Assembly: GCF_028583425.1 (NCBI RefSeq)
Contig: NC_072801.1
Coordinates: 65,425,766-65,489,765 of the forward strand
DNA length: 64,000 bases
Direction: 5' to 3'
From: Eublepharis macularius
Lineage: Eukaryota; Chordata; Lepidosauria; Squamata; Eublepharidae
Shown: in pieces, positions 35,501-46,226 of the stretch
How the letters are laid out: the number at the start of each line of letters is the position of its first letter
Numbering within the stretch: position 1 is the first letter of the stretch
Made by a program: the position numbers and the translations under genes
Notes under the pieces: generated by a model
Told to the model about the DNA's origin: nothing
The model's database searches: none
The model's input: the letters and a program-made list of their open reading frames with translations, nothing else

Positions 35501-35642
35501 CTGGATATTACACCGTTTCAAATTTGCCAGGGCTTGGGGAGGAAATCTCTTTTTACTGAGCTACTTGGGCGGCAGCAACACCTACAGCCGTGTCCCCTTG
35601 AAACTCTGGCCAGGATTTCCTGCCCACCCTCACTGATGATGG
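32581..35642. other. Non-coding stretch downstream of HSD3B7
   Basis: About 3 kb past the HSD3B7 stop with no recognised exon on either strand. There is an AAT-rich simple tract near 33742-33778. It may hold the HSD3B7 3' UTR end, but no strong polyadenylation signal was identified on the minus strand. Confidence 0.5.
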
Positions 35643-36067
35643 CTATTTCCCAGCATGCCTCTGGGCATCGATCTCCTTTAACCACTGGACAGTCCGGTCC
35701 CGGCTCTCTTCCCAGGTATAGAGGGGCTGATAGCCAAACTGTTGCTGGGCCTTGTCGGTCTTCACCGTGAAGGTAGTGCTCACCACCGTCAGGGTGTACG
35801 GATTGAGGAGAGGCGCGTAGGCGAAGAAGGGCTTCAGTAGCCATTGCAGAAAGAAGTTGAACCACGCCATACAGAAGAGGAGCCAGAAGGGCAGCAGGGG
35901 CCGGGAGCCCAGGAGGTGGAAGCCGCAGGGCCCCAGGAACTCCATGTTAAAATCCTCGTAGCTTTTGTAAGGGGAGTCGTCGTAGCAGAAATAAACCTGG
36001 CCCCCAACAGCCTGGGGAATCTCCTGCATCTTTCGGGCTGCCAGCAAATGCATCCACGCCACGTTGC
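35643..36067 (-). CDS. HSD3B7: HSD3B7 last coding exon and stop
   Basis: 425 nt, acceptor CCCCTATGCAG|GC at 36068/36067, ending with TAG at 35645-35643. It encodes residues 228-367. It begins [13 protein letters not shown] and holds [20 protein letters not shown], a hydrophobic stretch around residues 283-304 ([20 protein letters not shown]) that should anchor the protein in the ER membrane, and the conserved tail [19 protein letters not shown]. No AATAAA is seen soon after the stop on this strand. The closest weak candidate is a variant AGTAAA (minus strand) at about 35557-35552, so the end of the 3' UTR is not fixed. Confidence 0.97.
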
Positions 36068-36734
36068 CTGCATAGGGGCGGGGGGGAGAAGGCAGGAGGA
36101 CAAGGGAAAACTTTCGTTATAGATTGAGAACAGAACTACTTCCAGTTCTGAGCAAACAGCCTTGAAGTGATTAGCCGATTGGAGGAAACGTGCAACAAAA
36201 CAGGCTTCGATTACAAGAAGTAGCCTCTGAAGTCCTCTGGATCAGGACAAGTTTCCCAGCCCAGCTTCATGCTTTGGAGACAGCAGACTTCTTGGTTTAG
36301 AACTAGTCTGGCAGGGCGGCCGCATGAGGTAGAAGGATGAACTGTGGTTAGTCTCCTTCAATTCAGAAGTGGTAACGCTGAACCAGAAAGTCTTCTGTTT
36401 CCGATCTGCACGGGAGAGGGAGGGGACTCCGAGGCCCATTCTTCTGCCAAGCCATGATTTGTGGTTACTTCCAGGTAATATTAATCATCATCATGTTTGC
36501 CCTTGCGCTTTAACACTGAACTCCCCAGCTGCATATATAAATCCAGGCACACAGCAGGAAAGTTCAGCATTCAAAAACCATATAGCCTTTTCCACTTCCG
36601 TTGGGACTCTGAAAGGGAACCCAAAGTGCTCCCGCTTGCATTTTCAGAACCTGCTGCAAGAGTTTCAATTGAAGGTTAGTGGTCAGGAATGAGTCAAGGG
36701 TGTGTGGGAGGGCATGCAGTGCAATGTAACTCAC
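36068..36734 (-). other. HSD3B7: HSD3B7 intron between coding exons 5 and 6
   Basis: 667 bp with GT-AG ends. No repeat was recognised in it, making it the only repeat-free intron of the gene here. Confidence 0.8.
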
Positions 36735-36897
36735 CCACGTAGACTCTGCCATGCTCCGTAGAGGCCGGGATGGTCCGGATCATGCGCCGTTTTGTGCGCA
36801 GTCCTTTCTCGTAGAACTCCTTCATCAGAGGATGTTTCTCCCCGTAGATGCCTGTCGGCCGTAGGGCACAAGTGACCAGCTTCTTCCCACCCTGGAT
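36735..36897 (-). CDS. HSD3B7: HSD3B7 coding exon 5
   Basis: 163 nt, acceptor CCCTGTACCAG|ATC, donor GTGG|GTGAGTTAC. It encodes 54 residues beginning [20 protein letters not shown] and ending STEHGRVYV, plus one base of the next glycine. The [14 protein letters not shown] block is the conserved substrate-side segment of the extended SDR family. RVYVG continues into the NVAW motif of exon 6, as in other 3-beta-HSDs. Confidence 0.96.
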
Positions 36898-38061
36898 CTG
36901 GTACAGGGGAGGCAGAGAGGGTGGTAAGCTCTCCTGCAACTGGAAAGCCGTTCTAGCATTCCAGGGTAGCCGTGTTATGGTCAGCCAGCACATTACACGG
37001 GGAGCCACGATCGGCAATCCTGACAAACTTCTTGTGATAAAAAGCCAGCCAAGGGGAGAGAGGATATGTGATGCATGGAGAACGGGGGGAAGGACTTAAA
37101 CCTTTCCCCTTGCATCGTTTTCCTGATAACCGCTGGGGAGATTCCTATTACCCCAGTGTCCGTCACATGGGGGAAGAGACTAGTACCTGTATTGTAGCCC
37201 ACCATTCCCACAGTGCTAATAGCATCTGGGGGGATTTTTTGTCACAAAAACAAGGTGCAAGAGAAAGGGTTAAACCCTTTTCTACTTATCCCCATGCCAT
37301 CATAACCCCCAATCCAAATCCCAACCCTGGCAGTTGTTTATTAATGTCTAAAAGATGTGTAGGGAGATCACCGGTACTCCTCCTTATGTGGGATTTTACT
37401 CTTAAACAGCTTCTACACTGGGATCCCTCCCCCCCCGCCCCAACATAAGCAGCAGGAAGTATTTTTGAGCATCCAGATGATGCTATGCCCAATGTGGGCA
37501 TGACTTGCATATTTTTCTTTGAACCAAAACAAAAATAAACCTCCTTTGATGCAGTTCAAAGGGGAGACTGCAGGGTGGCTGCGGGCGGAGCATCTGCCTC
37601 GATGCTCCACCGGCAGCCAATAAGGGGAGGGGACAGAGCTAAGCTCAGCGTTTCGTTCCCCCCTTCTCAGCCCTTTAAAGGGCATTTTTTGCTTTTCCTA
37701 TCGAAGCTGCACCACAGCATTACAGCGCACCCCAGCAGGGAAAAGAGAGGACAAGGGAAAGGTGGAGGTGCCGAGAGTCCCATCGCACCTGCGCTGTTCA
37801 GCTGATGTGACGGAGAAGGGAGAGGAGGGGCGGCAGCAGTGAGGACGCTGTTCCTGCCCCTCCTGCTGCTGTTGCCATGGAGGGGCATGAGCTGTTCCTC
37901 CTGAGCTGGCAGATAGCTCTTCCCCGCATATGAACAGAGAATCAGAGTTGTCTGTAACAACTGGCCCTGACCCCCAACCACCTGGTGTCTCTATGCAAAG
38001 ACACTATGCAGTGTCCGGTGGTCTTTGGTGACATCAGAACCTTCGTAGCTGTGCTCCATTT
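36898..38061 (-). other. HSD3B7: HSD3B7 intron 4 (part without named repeats)
   Basis: No exon was recognised. A GC-rich patch lies around 37565-37645. The remaining part of the intron holds a 5S SINE (listed separately). Confidence 0.6.
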
Positions 38062-38266
38062 GAGGGTGTCCTCAAGTCATAGCTGACTTATGGCGACCCC
38101 TGGCAGGGTTTTCATAACAAGAGACTAACAGAGAGGGTATACCACTGGCCGCCCCTGCAACCCCGGTCTTCTTTGGAGTCCTCACCCAATTACCAACCAA
38201 GGCCGACCCTGCTTAGCTTCTGAGATCTGACGAGATCAGGCTCGCCTGGGCTACCTAGGTCAGGGC
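38062..38266 (-). mobile_element. 5S rRNA-derived SINE in HSD3B7 intron 4
   Basis: Reversed: TAGCTGACTTATGGCGACCCC, CTGCAACCCCGGTCTTCTTTGG, then GACCCTGCTTAGCTTCTGAG and ATCTGACGAGATCAGGCTCG, the 5S box A and 5' part. Nearly full length, and it serves as the empty-site comparison for 22751. Confidence 0.92.
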
Positions 38267-38579
38267 ACGCTCCATTTACCCGTTGTGTTTAATTGGACAG
38301 AGCAAAACTACAATGGCTTGATATTTTGAGCAGTCGCTGCTTGTCTTTTGCAAGTTGCAGCTTTCCATAAAATGTATTTGTGCATTTCACGGCCTGCGAG
38401 CCCAAATGCATACACCACCACCACTCTACCACTCATGTAGGGATCCGCCTACTGAAAACACACTTCACGCACTCCCTGAAGAAGGCCCTGGCCCACAAAC
38501 GTGCAAGGCCGATAAAGCTGGGAGGTGCCGCAAGACCTTCTCCCGCTTTAACCCTCCCCTAGAGAAGCAGCTGGCTTAC

Positions 38580-38679
38580 CGGCCGCCCATTGGCTTCAAT
38601 GATGAGCTTCTCAGCTTTGGCTTTGCTAGTTGGATAGGGTTCATCGTTAACGATTTCATAGTCGGAGTCTTCCTTTCTC
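38580..38679 (-). CDS. HSD3B7: HSD3B7 coding exon 4 (catalytic YxxxK exon)
   Basis: 100 nt with no long open frame of its own on this strand, so it is easy to miss. The acceptor is TTTGTTGCAG|G at 38680/38679 and the donor is GGCCG|GTAAGCC at 38580/38579. Read in the phase set by exon 3 it gives RRKEDSDYEIVNDEPYPTSK and then AKAEKLIIEANGRP. YPTSK is the YxxxK motif of the family: Tyr154 is the catalytic acid/base and Lys158 positions the cofactor. The residue numbers match those known for HSD3B1 (Tyr154, Lys158), which supports the whole upstream model. The exon ends in phase 0. Confidence 0.95.
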
Positions 38680-39225
38680 CTGCAACAAAGCACAAAACTG
38701 TTGGCAGAGTGATTGCACAACAACAGCCACACAAACTGGTTAAAGAACGGAGAAAGCTTTATTCAGGAACTAACATGACCTGATAGTCAAGAGAAGAGAG
38801 TTGGGCAGCGATTCTAGGGCCCTATCCTGGTCTTTTGCCCAGGGCCCCAGAATCACTAAGACCGCCTGTGACTAGGTAACAGTGCCATGGACTATGGGAG
38901 AGAGATTCTGGAGCCATACAAAGATGTGAAAAGGAGAGTTTTGAGGGGCATCACTCCCCGCCCCCCACAAGCAACAGCGTGTTTGGAAAAGTAGCGTGTA
39001 CTTAATTGTATAAAGGCAAGTTCCTATCAGAAGCGCAAGATTCCATTTCCTGGTATGCTGCCACTACTTGCTTGGCTTAAAACAAAGTGTGTGTTCTCTT
39101 GTGCCATAAAACCACCCTCCTGCCCACAGGTTGTGGCATTGTCACTAAACCAGAGGGCTTTATCGAGGGATTAGGCACATTCCTGAAGAATAAGTCTGTC
39201 AAAGTTCTGTCCGTGACTCAGAGCT
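38680..39225 (-). other. HSD3B7: HSD3B7 intron 3, first part, nothing recognised
   Basis: Intronic sequence on the left side of the 3.5-kb intron. No exon or repeat is evident. Confidence 0.55.
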
Positions 39226-39600
39226 CAGCAGAATTTTCAGGTTCAGACGCCGTGTTCCGTACAAGAGCTGTGCTGGATCAGGCGAAAGGCCCATTTAATC
39301 TGGCAACCCGTCTCCTCACGGCAGCCAGCAGCCGAGCACGGATACTATGCTCAGCCACATGACTAATGGAATTATCATCCATAAATGTATCCAGTCCCCT
39401 TTTAAAGCCATCTAAATTTGTGACCCTCTCTACATTCTGTGGTGGCGAACTCCAGATGCTGATTATTTGTCATGTGAAAAAAATTCTTCCTCCCCCTCCA
39501 TCTTGAATTTACCAGCCGTCAACTTAATTGGGCATCCTCCTCAGTCCCAGTATTATGAAGGGGGAGGGGAATTCTCTGTCCACTTCCTCTCATTGTAAAA
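39226..39600. mobile_element. LINE-derived interspersed repeat (antisense 3' UTR type)
   Basis: The chain GAGCTGTGCTGGATCAGGCG, AGGCCCATTTAATCTGGC, CCAGTCCCCTTTTAAAGCC, then TGGTGGCGAACTCCAGATGC and AATTGGGCATCCTCCTCAGTC follows the order of a reptilian LINE 3' repeat (CR1/L2 group) I recognise. The exact family is uncertain. Confidence 0.55.
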
Positions 39601-39603
39601 CTG

Positions 39604-39833
39604 CCTCATTTTATTATTCCGTTACTTCATTTATATCCTGACTAGGGACCCAAAGCAGCTGACATCATTCTCTCCTCCACTTATCCTCACTACAACCCTA
39701 TGAGGTAGACTAGACTGAGCAGCTGTGACTGGCCTAAGGTCACACAACAAGCTTCTATGTCAGTACAGGGATTCAAACTTGGGTCTCTCAGTTTCTAGAG
39801 CAAGACTCTAACCACTAGTCTACACTGGCTCAT
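39604..39833 (-). mobile_element. tRNA-derived Sauria SINE in HSD3B7 intron 3
   Basis: Reversed tail TTACTTCATTTATATCCTGAC, body CCTATGAGGTAGACTAGACTG, B box GGGATTCAAACTTGGG, and the head end CTAACCACTAGTCTACACTGG. Confidence 0.88.
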
Positions 39834-41097
39834 ATTTCCCCTTAATCATTTTCTAAAAAGAGTTGATTGGGTGAGAGAGTAGCAGCCAGTATGGAAACAG
39901 GATGCTTGAATCCACCTTTGATTAGATCCAGCAAGGCTGTGAATCCACCTTTGCTTGGATCCAGCAAAACTCTTTTTATGTTCTGAAAACCTCTAACCCT
40001 AAAATTCAAACTCTCAGACTGAAGAAATACCTTTTCCAGATGAGCAAGAATTGGATCAAAAGAAGCCCAATCTACACGGGGGAAGGGAGTTAGATGCGAT
40101 GGGGTGATGATATCAAGTAACCTAAAGAAGAGTCTGGAATACAGGGCGCTAGTGAGGCTCCCCTTCCCTCCTGCCAGGCATCCAACGTGCTTTTTATTTT
40201 AAGCAGAGCTACGATTAGGCACGGAAGTTTTCAGTTTGCATACGCTGAACTGATTTAGCAGATATGAATGAGCAATAACCAGGCATGTGTCTTTCCCCAC
40301 CACACCCCCAAAACTTGCTAGCTTTGTTAGAGATAGTAACTTTGGAGATGTTTAGAAAACAGGGACACACATTTTTTAATTAATAAGGTACTGCCTTGCA
40401 GAGAGATTTGTGCCTTTAAGAATTCTTCATCTCCAGGGTTACTGTTACTGTGTGCTTCTGTTGTCACCTTGTTGTTAGGGAGGACCTGGGGGAAGCCCAG
40501 CTGATTTAGCCAGGAAACAGAAGGGGTGGGGCTGGGAGAGATTAAAGTGTTACCCCCCTCCCTTTCTTTGTATGGGGATTCCCCCCAGTAGTGAGAAAAC
40601 ATTAGGGTTTTGGCCAGACAAGAGCCCTTCTAGATTCTTGGGCTCTTACATCACCCTTATGGAGCGACAGTGGGAATGGAGGAGCAAACAGACATAAGGA
40701 AGAGTTTGGGTTTTTTCTTCCTGAGATGGGTTACAAATCCCCTGGACCAGCTGAAGAGGAAGAGAGGGGTATTAAGCTGAGTGCAGAAGCCCAGTCCCTT
40801 CTGGGTCTGCCTGCTTCCATTCCCCACTCACTCACCGGAGGCCTCTCTCCAAACAGAATGAAGCAGCCGCCTCTCAGAACTGCTCTGGCGTTGGATTTCC
40901 TGCACTGAGTGGGCGACAGAGTGGATGGCCTATGAGGGCCCTTTTACTTGTATAACTCTATAGCCTACATTGGAGCTAGCGGGGGGGGGCACAAGAGAAG
41001 ACAAGAGCCTCACCCATGTCACTGCAACCTTTGGCATTTGCGGGGTGGGGTGGGGGTGGGGAGCACATCTTAGCCCTGCTTTTCTCCTAAATGGGGG
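39834..41097. other. HSD3B7: HSD3B7 intron 3, middle part, nothing recognised
   Basis: Ordinary intronic sequence with no exon or named repeat. Confidence 0.5.
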
Positions 41098-41213
41098 CCC
41101 CAAAACATCTTATCACATTATTCTTCCCTCTGTCTTCACAACCACAACCCTGTGAGAGAAATCAGGCGGAGAGTGCGTGACACTCAGCGAGCTTCCTGAG
41201 GCAGAGTGGGGAA
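41098..41213 (-). mobile_element. SINE fragment (Sauria body)
   Basis: Reversed tail and body (CCCTGTGAGAGAAATCAGGC, GACACTCAGCGAGCTTCC). It stops before the B box and is followed by a GC-rich repeat. Confidence 0.6.
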
Positions 41214-41215
41214 TT

Positions 41216-41640
41216 AGGGTGGCCAAGTCTCTAGAGCCTCCCGGCGGGAAAAAGGAAACCCGGCACTTAGCTCGTGCCTTGGGTCTGAATGTTCCCATGC
41301 GCACGTGCTCCCGGCACCAACGCGACGTCACTTCCGTTGTCATGCTGCCCGTGGGAGTGCTCCTGCGCTCTGCACTTCAAATGAGGCACAGGAGCACTCG
41401 CGCAGCCGGCGTGACGACGTCACTTCCAGAAGTGGCATAATCGAGCCCACTGGGAGCGTGTGTGCTGTGCATGTTCCCAGGGTACCTGCCGGTGGTGGGT
41501 GGTCTCCAGGTGGCCCCAAACCTCCCACAGGTTGCCAGCGACTGGTGGGCAAGCAGGCAAACCGCTGGGAGATTGCCTGCCACTGACAGGCCCTCGGGAT
41601 CGCTCCCAGGGATTCCAACCTGGTTCTCCAGGTCCTAGTC
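41216..41640. repeat. GC-rich interspersed repeat, copy 1
   Basis: Contains GTGACGACGTCACTTCC and GGAGCACTCGCGCAGCC. The copy at 43216-43592 shares AGTGACATCACCGG-type and AGCACTCCTG-type blocks. Probably a degraded non-autonomous element; the ends are not defined. Confidence 0.4.
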
Positions 41641-41770
41641 TGTCCCTCTGGCCCTTTGCCAGGCTGGCTTGGGATGACAATACATGTTGGACCTGCAGAG
41701 AAACTTGCAGGCTGCTAATGAGCTTTTCAGATCACAGAAAGTCACTGCACTGTTCACATCTGCTCATATA

Positions 41771-42016
41771 AAGAGCTGCTGTAGCATAGTGGTTGAGTGG
41801 CTGGCCTGCGAATCAGCACTCTGCTGGTTTGACTCCCACGACTGCCACAAGCTCAGCAGCTGGCCTTGGGCAAGCAAATCCTCTCAGCCCAGCTCCGCAG
41901 CTGTATTGTGGGGATAACAATAACACTGCCATTGTTCACCACTCTGAGCGTGGAACCGATCTGTCCAGAAGGGCAGTGTATAAGCACACTATTATTATTA
42001 TTATTATTATTATTAT
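41771..42016 (+). mobile_element. tRNA-derived SINE ending in an ATT tract
   Basis: GCTGTAGCATAGTGGTTGAG, B box TGGTTTGACTCCC, tail GAAGGGCAGTGTATAAGCAC, then about nine ATT units (41990-42016). Same subfamily as 17982. Confidence 0.87.
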
Positions 42017-42178
42017 ATAAGAGGAAACAAAGCCATCAAGCAAGGTGTGATGCACATGGAGACTGAGTGGCAGCCAGAAGGGAGACTACTTGGAGCTCCC
42101 AGGAAGAAGAGCGGGGATGCAAATACAAGAGACAGAACCAAGGGCAGAGTTTGCTCTATAGCCTTGTTGCGCCCGTAC

Positions 42179-42287
42179 CTGTAGAAGGGGTCTCCCTTGG
42201 CATTGGGCCCCACCACTTCCATGGTGCTGGTGTAAACCAGATACTGGGTGCCTTGCGTCACGCATGCTTCAATTACATTTTGGGTGC
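42179..42287 (-). CDS. HSD3B7: HSD3B7 coding exon 3
   Basis: 109 nt, acceptor TTTCAACACAG|GC, donor CTACAG|GTACGGG. It encodes [20 protein letters not shown] followed by [15 protein letters not shown], up to the first two bases of Arg139. This is strand 5 and the active-site serine/threonine loop. Where the mammalian enzymes I recall read YTSS, this protein reads YTST, so the second hydroxyl residue (position 124, aligned by eye to Ser124 of HSD3B1) is threonine. Confidence 0.96.
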
Positions 42288-42823
42288 CTGTGTTGAAACA
42301 GAGGGGAAGGTGGCATGAGAAACACAAAAGACACACAAATCACACACCCACAGACTTTTCTTTCGCAGCGCCACGCTGGGAGAAAAACAGCTGCCAGCTG
42401 AACAACATTTGCTCTCCAGCGGTTTGCAAGTCCCCCTGGGCAGAGAAGCTCCAGGAGGCCGAAGAACGTGGGATGACCTTGAGCCGTTTAAAATACCTTT
42501 GGCAACTTAAGCAGTTCCGGTGTCTGGTTCACCTTAGAGGTGTTCTGCTCCAACTAGCCATGCGGTGGGCAGAGAAGCTGCTACGCAAAGCACAAAAAGT
42601 CACACACACACCCCGCATCCAGTTCTGCCCTGCCCCAAACCAGCACCTTCTAGAATTTCATAAGGAACTGCCCATGTTTTCCAGTACTAAACTTTTCAAA
42701 AGAAGCTAAGATTTTCAGCATGCGTGCTGTGACTGCAAACACAAGGAATGCATTTTGCAGGGCGATGGCTGCAGACAGCAGGGATGGGAAAGGAGGAATC
42801 CTGGTTTCCATCTCCACTGCTGG
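42288..42823 (-). other. HSD3B7: HSD3B7 intron 2, left end, nothing recognised
   Basis: Intronic, with no exon or named repeat. Confidence 0.5.
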
Positions 42824-43040
42824 GTGGTGGTGGAGAGTGCCCACAAGTCAGAGTTGACTTATGGCGACCCCTGGTGGGATTTTCATGGCAAGAGACGAAA
42901 AGAGGTGGTTTGCCATTGCCTGCCTCTGCAACCCTGGTCTTTTTGGTGGAAGTCTCCCATCCAATTACTAACCAAGGCTGACCCTGCTTAGCTTCTGAGA
43001 TCTGACGAGATCAGGCTCACCTGGGCTATCCCGGTCAACG
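42824..43040 (-). mobile_element. 5S rRNA-derived SINE in HSD3B7 intron 2
   Basis: Reversed: GAGTTGACTTATGGCGACCCC, GGTTTGCCATTGCCTGCCTC, TGCAACCCTGGTCTTTTTGG, GACCCTGCTTAGCTTCTGAG, ATCTGACGAGATCAGGCTC. Full length. It shows the uninterrupted CCTGG site used in the copy B comparison. Confidence 0.93.
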
Positions 43041-43215
43041 CTCACTGCTGGGAGGGGACCAAATTTCCTACAGGGAAGAATTCTATGGATGGAAATTGCG
43101 CAGGGCCTTTACAAGCCAGGATGGGTGGCTTCTCTGGGAAGAGACAGCAGGATCTGGTGGGTTATGGCAAAGCGTGCTGGGAGCCAGGACTGCTGGGGAG
43201 GAGTGGAGTGCCGTG

Positions 43216-43592
43216 ATTAGAGTAGGGGTCCCATTCCCCAGGTGGGGGAGAGGGATCCCCTGCTTTCACCCTCCACCCCGCCTCCATTTACCTGGCTGGC
43301 GGGGGAGGAAGGCACAGGAACGGGCCTCCAGAGTGCACTCCGGGGGCAGTGTGATGACATCACTGACGACACTGCACTGCCTTGAGGGCACTCCCGCGCT
43401 TTGCCGCAGACTGATTTGGGCCCCAAACGGGCAAAACTGGGCCTGTTTGAATTGGCCTGCTGAGAAGCCCCAGAGCACTCCTGTGCCTGCACGGTGACAC
43501 TGCTGGAAGTGACATCACCGGAAAAGGGGAAGGAGGAGGTAAGAGGTCTCCCCCCCTCCCACTAGGAGGTAAGGAGACCTGGCAACCTTAGA
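43216..43592. repeat. GC-rich interspersed repeat, copy 2
   Basis: Runs from GTAGGGGTCCCATTCCCCAG to AGGAGACCTGGCAACCTTA. It includes GTGATGACATCACTGACG, GGAAGTGACATCACCGG and CCAGAGCACTCCTGTGCC. Two spurious frames (133 aa plus, 91 aa minus) lie in it. Family not named. Confidence 0.45.
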
Positions 43593-45125
43593 TTAGAGGG
43601 AGGGCTGATTCAGGAGAACAAAAACCTTCCCATTGCCAGGGAGCCTTTTTCACATGCAATGTGCCCACTGAGGTACCTCAACGCGTCGCGCAAGATTCTA
43701 GGTCACGTGTTCCGAGAAGCTTGGTTACTGTACCCACAACACCAGTTAGACCAATTCAACCTTCTTGCCATGCAAAAGCACACCCTAGAACACACCCAGC
43801 CACTGTTTTGACTTCAGGGACTGTAGCAGACAATCAGAACTGATACTAGCTTTGCCAGACCCAAGAGCTGGTGGCAATGTACCCTAGGACAGTAGAAAAC
43901 CTCCCTATGCCAATATGCTGCCACTGAGAAGGGCAGTTGTTTCCCCTTTGGAACACGGTCATCTGGGGACAGTCCTAGAGGACGATGGCGTAAGCAGCCA
44001 ACCACTCCTGGCTTCATGCATTCCATGCACAATCTAAACTTCAATGCACAGCCCATTCAGAAAGAAGCCGTGCACTCCAAGCACCACCGGGAATTATTCT
44101 TTTTAGTGGGTCACTGGACTGGTACAGGAGGTCAGCAGCAGTGGGCAAATAGTCTTCCAAGAAAGTGTACCCACTATTACAAACCTGCTCATGGGGGGGG
44201 GGACTCCTCTGCTAAGCTTCCAAAGAAGGGAAGGAGATTCTAGAACACAATAAATTCAAGTACAGGATGCCGGGATGGCTCTGGACTCCTGGTTCTCCAG
44301 ACAGGGCCAATTTCTTCATGATTAACAACAGGTTGGATCCAGGGTCACCCCCTGCCCCGTGGTGTCACAGACACACATGAGTTCCTCAGTCCCTGCATGG
44401 TGACCAATTCAGATCCTGACTGTGAAGAACAGTCACAACTCGAATTGGGCACCTTTTGCATGTGAATGGAGAGCTTGCATGTTCCTGTTATATAGAATGT
44501 GGACCTGGAACCCAGCCGATATCCTTTGTAATGTGGAAACTGGCCCTTTAAAGAACTGGGAGCAATCAGAGAAGGCAATCCAGCCACAAAGATTCTGGGA
44601 TCCTGCACCTGCTTGCAGGCCAGTCCTCTTCCAGAGAGCCCAGGACTCATATAATGGGAACAGTCCCTTAAGTACCATCAACAGAAACTGGCTTCATCTG
44701 GGAGGAAAACGGAAACAAATTATGGGCTGGTTCTTAACGAGACGTGTTGTTGGGGAAGTTTTTGACCCGTCCGACCACCCTGCTGGATGCTTTGCTTTGC
44801 TCCTCCTGGAACACATCTGGCATCTTTAAACAAACAGGGATCCCCTCAGCCTGGAAATGATGATGCTAATTCCTGGCTTATTTAGCCTGGAGCCACTTCT
44901 CATCATTAGGCTCAAGAGGGGTTTTAACCAAGAAACCCATCTTGGAGCAAGCTGCTTGTTTCATGGCAGGGAGGAGCACACAAATGTTAATGTGAAACAG
45001 CAAAAACCTAAATAGAAAACAGAGGTGTGTAAAAATTATTCAGTTATGAGCTTCATAGGGCAGCCAGCTTTAGGACTGCTGCAGGAGGCATCCTGCTAGA
45101 TCCAGCCAGTGGTCCAGCTAGTAAT
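43593..45125. other. HSD3B7: HSD3B7 intron 2, nothing recognised
   Basis: 1.5 kb of intron without a supported exon or repeat. Confidence 0.5.
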
Positions 45126-45361
45126 AATAACATTTAATTTATATACTGCCCTTCAGGGCAATTTAATGCCCACTCAGAGTGGTTTACGAAGTGTGTTATT
45201 ATTATCCTCATGACAATCACCCTGTGAGGTGGGTGGGGCTGAGAGTGCTCTGAGAGAGCTGTGACTGGCCCAAGGTCGCCCAGCTGGCTTCAAGCGGAGG
45301 AGTAGGGAATCAAACCTGGTTCTCCAGATTAGAGTCCTGCTGCTCTTAACTACACCAAATT
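45126..45361 (-). mobile_element. tRNA-derived Sauria SINE
   Basis: Reversed tail TTTAATTTATATACTGCCC, body CACCCTGTGAGGTGGGTGGGG, B-box area AGGGAATCAAACCTGG, and a head ending CTTAACTACACCAAATTG. Confidence 0.9.
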
Positions 45362-45825
45362 GAAAGTAATTTGGATAAAGGAATAGGGACTGTGGTCTAT
45401 ACTACTGTGTATAATTCGTACTGCTGATGGCTTTGAGTCAGATCTGACCATCTAATTTTTCCATCATTTAAAGTTTCATGTTAATATTAATGCTTTTCTT
45501 CAGTTCTCCTTTCAGATCTCTGTTCTAGATTTCTACAGCCCAAACCGTATTGCATTGCTTATTGGATATCTCATCCTGTTGACTGTATTGACTTAGTCTG
45601 TAGATCCACCTTGATTCTCAATGAGAAAGGCAGATGAAGAATAATGTAAATTAATCGTTAACAACAATAGGTTGTATCCAACCAGCTTTTTCCATTACAG
45701 AAAACAAGGCTATGCTGGGCGTCACGGAACATGCCTGGGGGGGAAAACCCATGGGGGATGGGGAAGAACACGTGAAAAAGTAGTCTGCATCCAACCCTAG
45801 AAGCCAGAAATGAGCGCTGTCTCAT
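45362..45825. other. HSD3B7: HSD3B7 intron 2, nothing recognised
   Basis: No exon or repeat was supported in this stretch. Confidence 0.45.
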
Positions 45826-45991
45826 TTGGTGTAGTGGTTAAGAGAGCGGAAGGACTCTAATCTGGAGAACCGGGTTCGATTCCCCACTCCTCCACTTGAA
45901 GCCAGCTGGGTGACCTTGGCTCAGTCACAGCTTCTAGGAGCTCTCTCTCAGCCCCACCCACTTCACAGGGTGTGGGGATAATAATGACATA

Positions 45992-46226
45992 TGGTTGTTG
46001 TGGGTTTTCCGGGCTGTATTGCCGTGGTCTTGGCATTGTAGTTCCTGACGTTTCGCCAGCAGCTGTGGCTGGCATCTTCAGAGGTGTAGCACCAAAAGAC
46101 AGAGATCTCTCAGTGTCACAGTGTGACACAGAAACGTCAGGAACTACAATGCCAAGACCATGGCAATACAGCCCGGAAAACCCACAACAACCATCGTTCT
46201 CCGGCCGTGAAAGCCTTCGACAATAC
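45992..46226. mobile_element. Penelope-like element, inverted dimer, copy 2, with 12-bp target duplication
   Basis: AATAATGACATA at 45980-45991 is repeated at 46227-46238. The left half is antisense (GGTTGTTGTGGGTTTTCCGG to about 46130). The right half is sense, starts at AAACGTCAGG near 46132, and ends GTGAAAGCCTTCGACAATAC. The turn-around therefore falls inside the hammerhead core. A complete hammerhead-like motif lies on the minus strand at 46028-46097 (GACGTTTC at 46047-46054, TCTTCAG at 46075-46081). Confidence 0.7.
46028..46097 (-). ncRNA. Hammerhead ribozyme-like motif (family 1, copy 2)
   Basis: On the minus strand this copy has the same core as the motif at 23522: CTGAAGA, one extra U, the 6-bp GCCAGC/GCTGGC stem, then GAAACGTC. 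Stem I shows CCT/AGG next to the core and TTGG/CCAA (46092-46095 with 46030-46033) beyond an internal loop. No invariant base is lost. Confidence 0.58.

Noticed and set aside
35834..36122. Frames on both strands overlapping the last HSD3B7 exon (89 aa minus, 92 aa plus)
   Set aside because: Shadows of the real reading frame, which has clear homology and correct splice phase.
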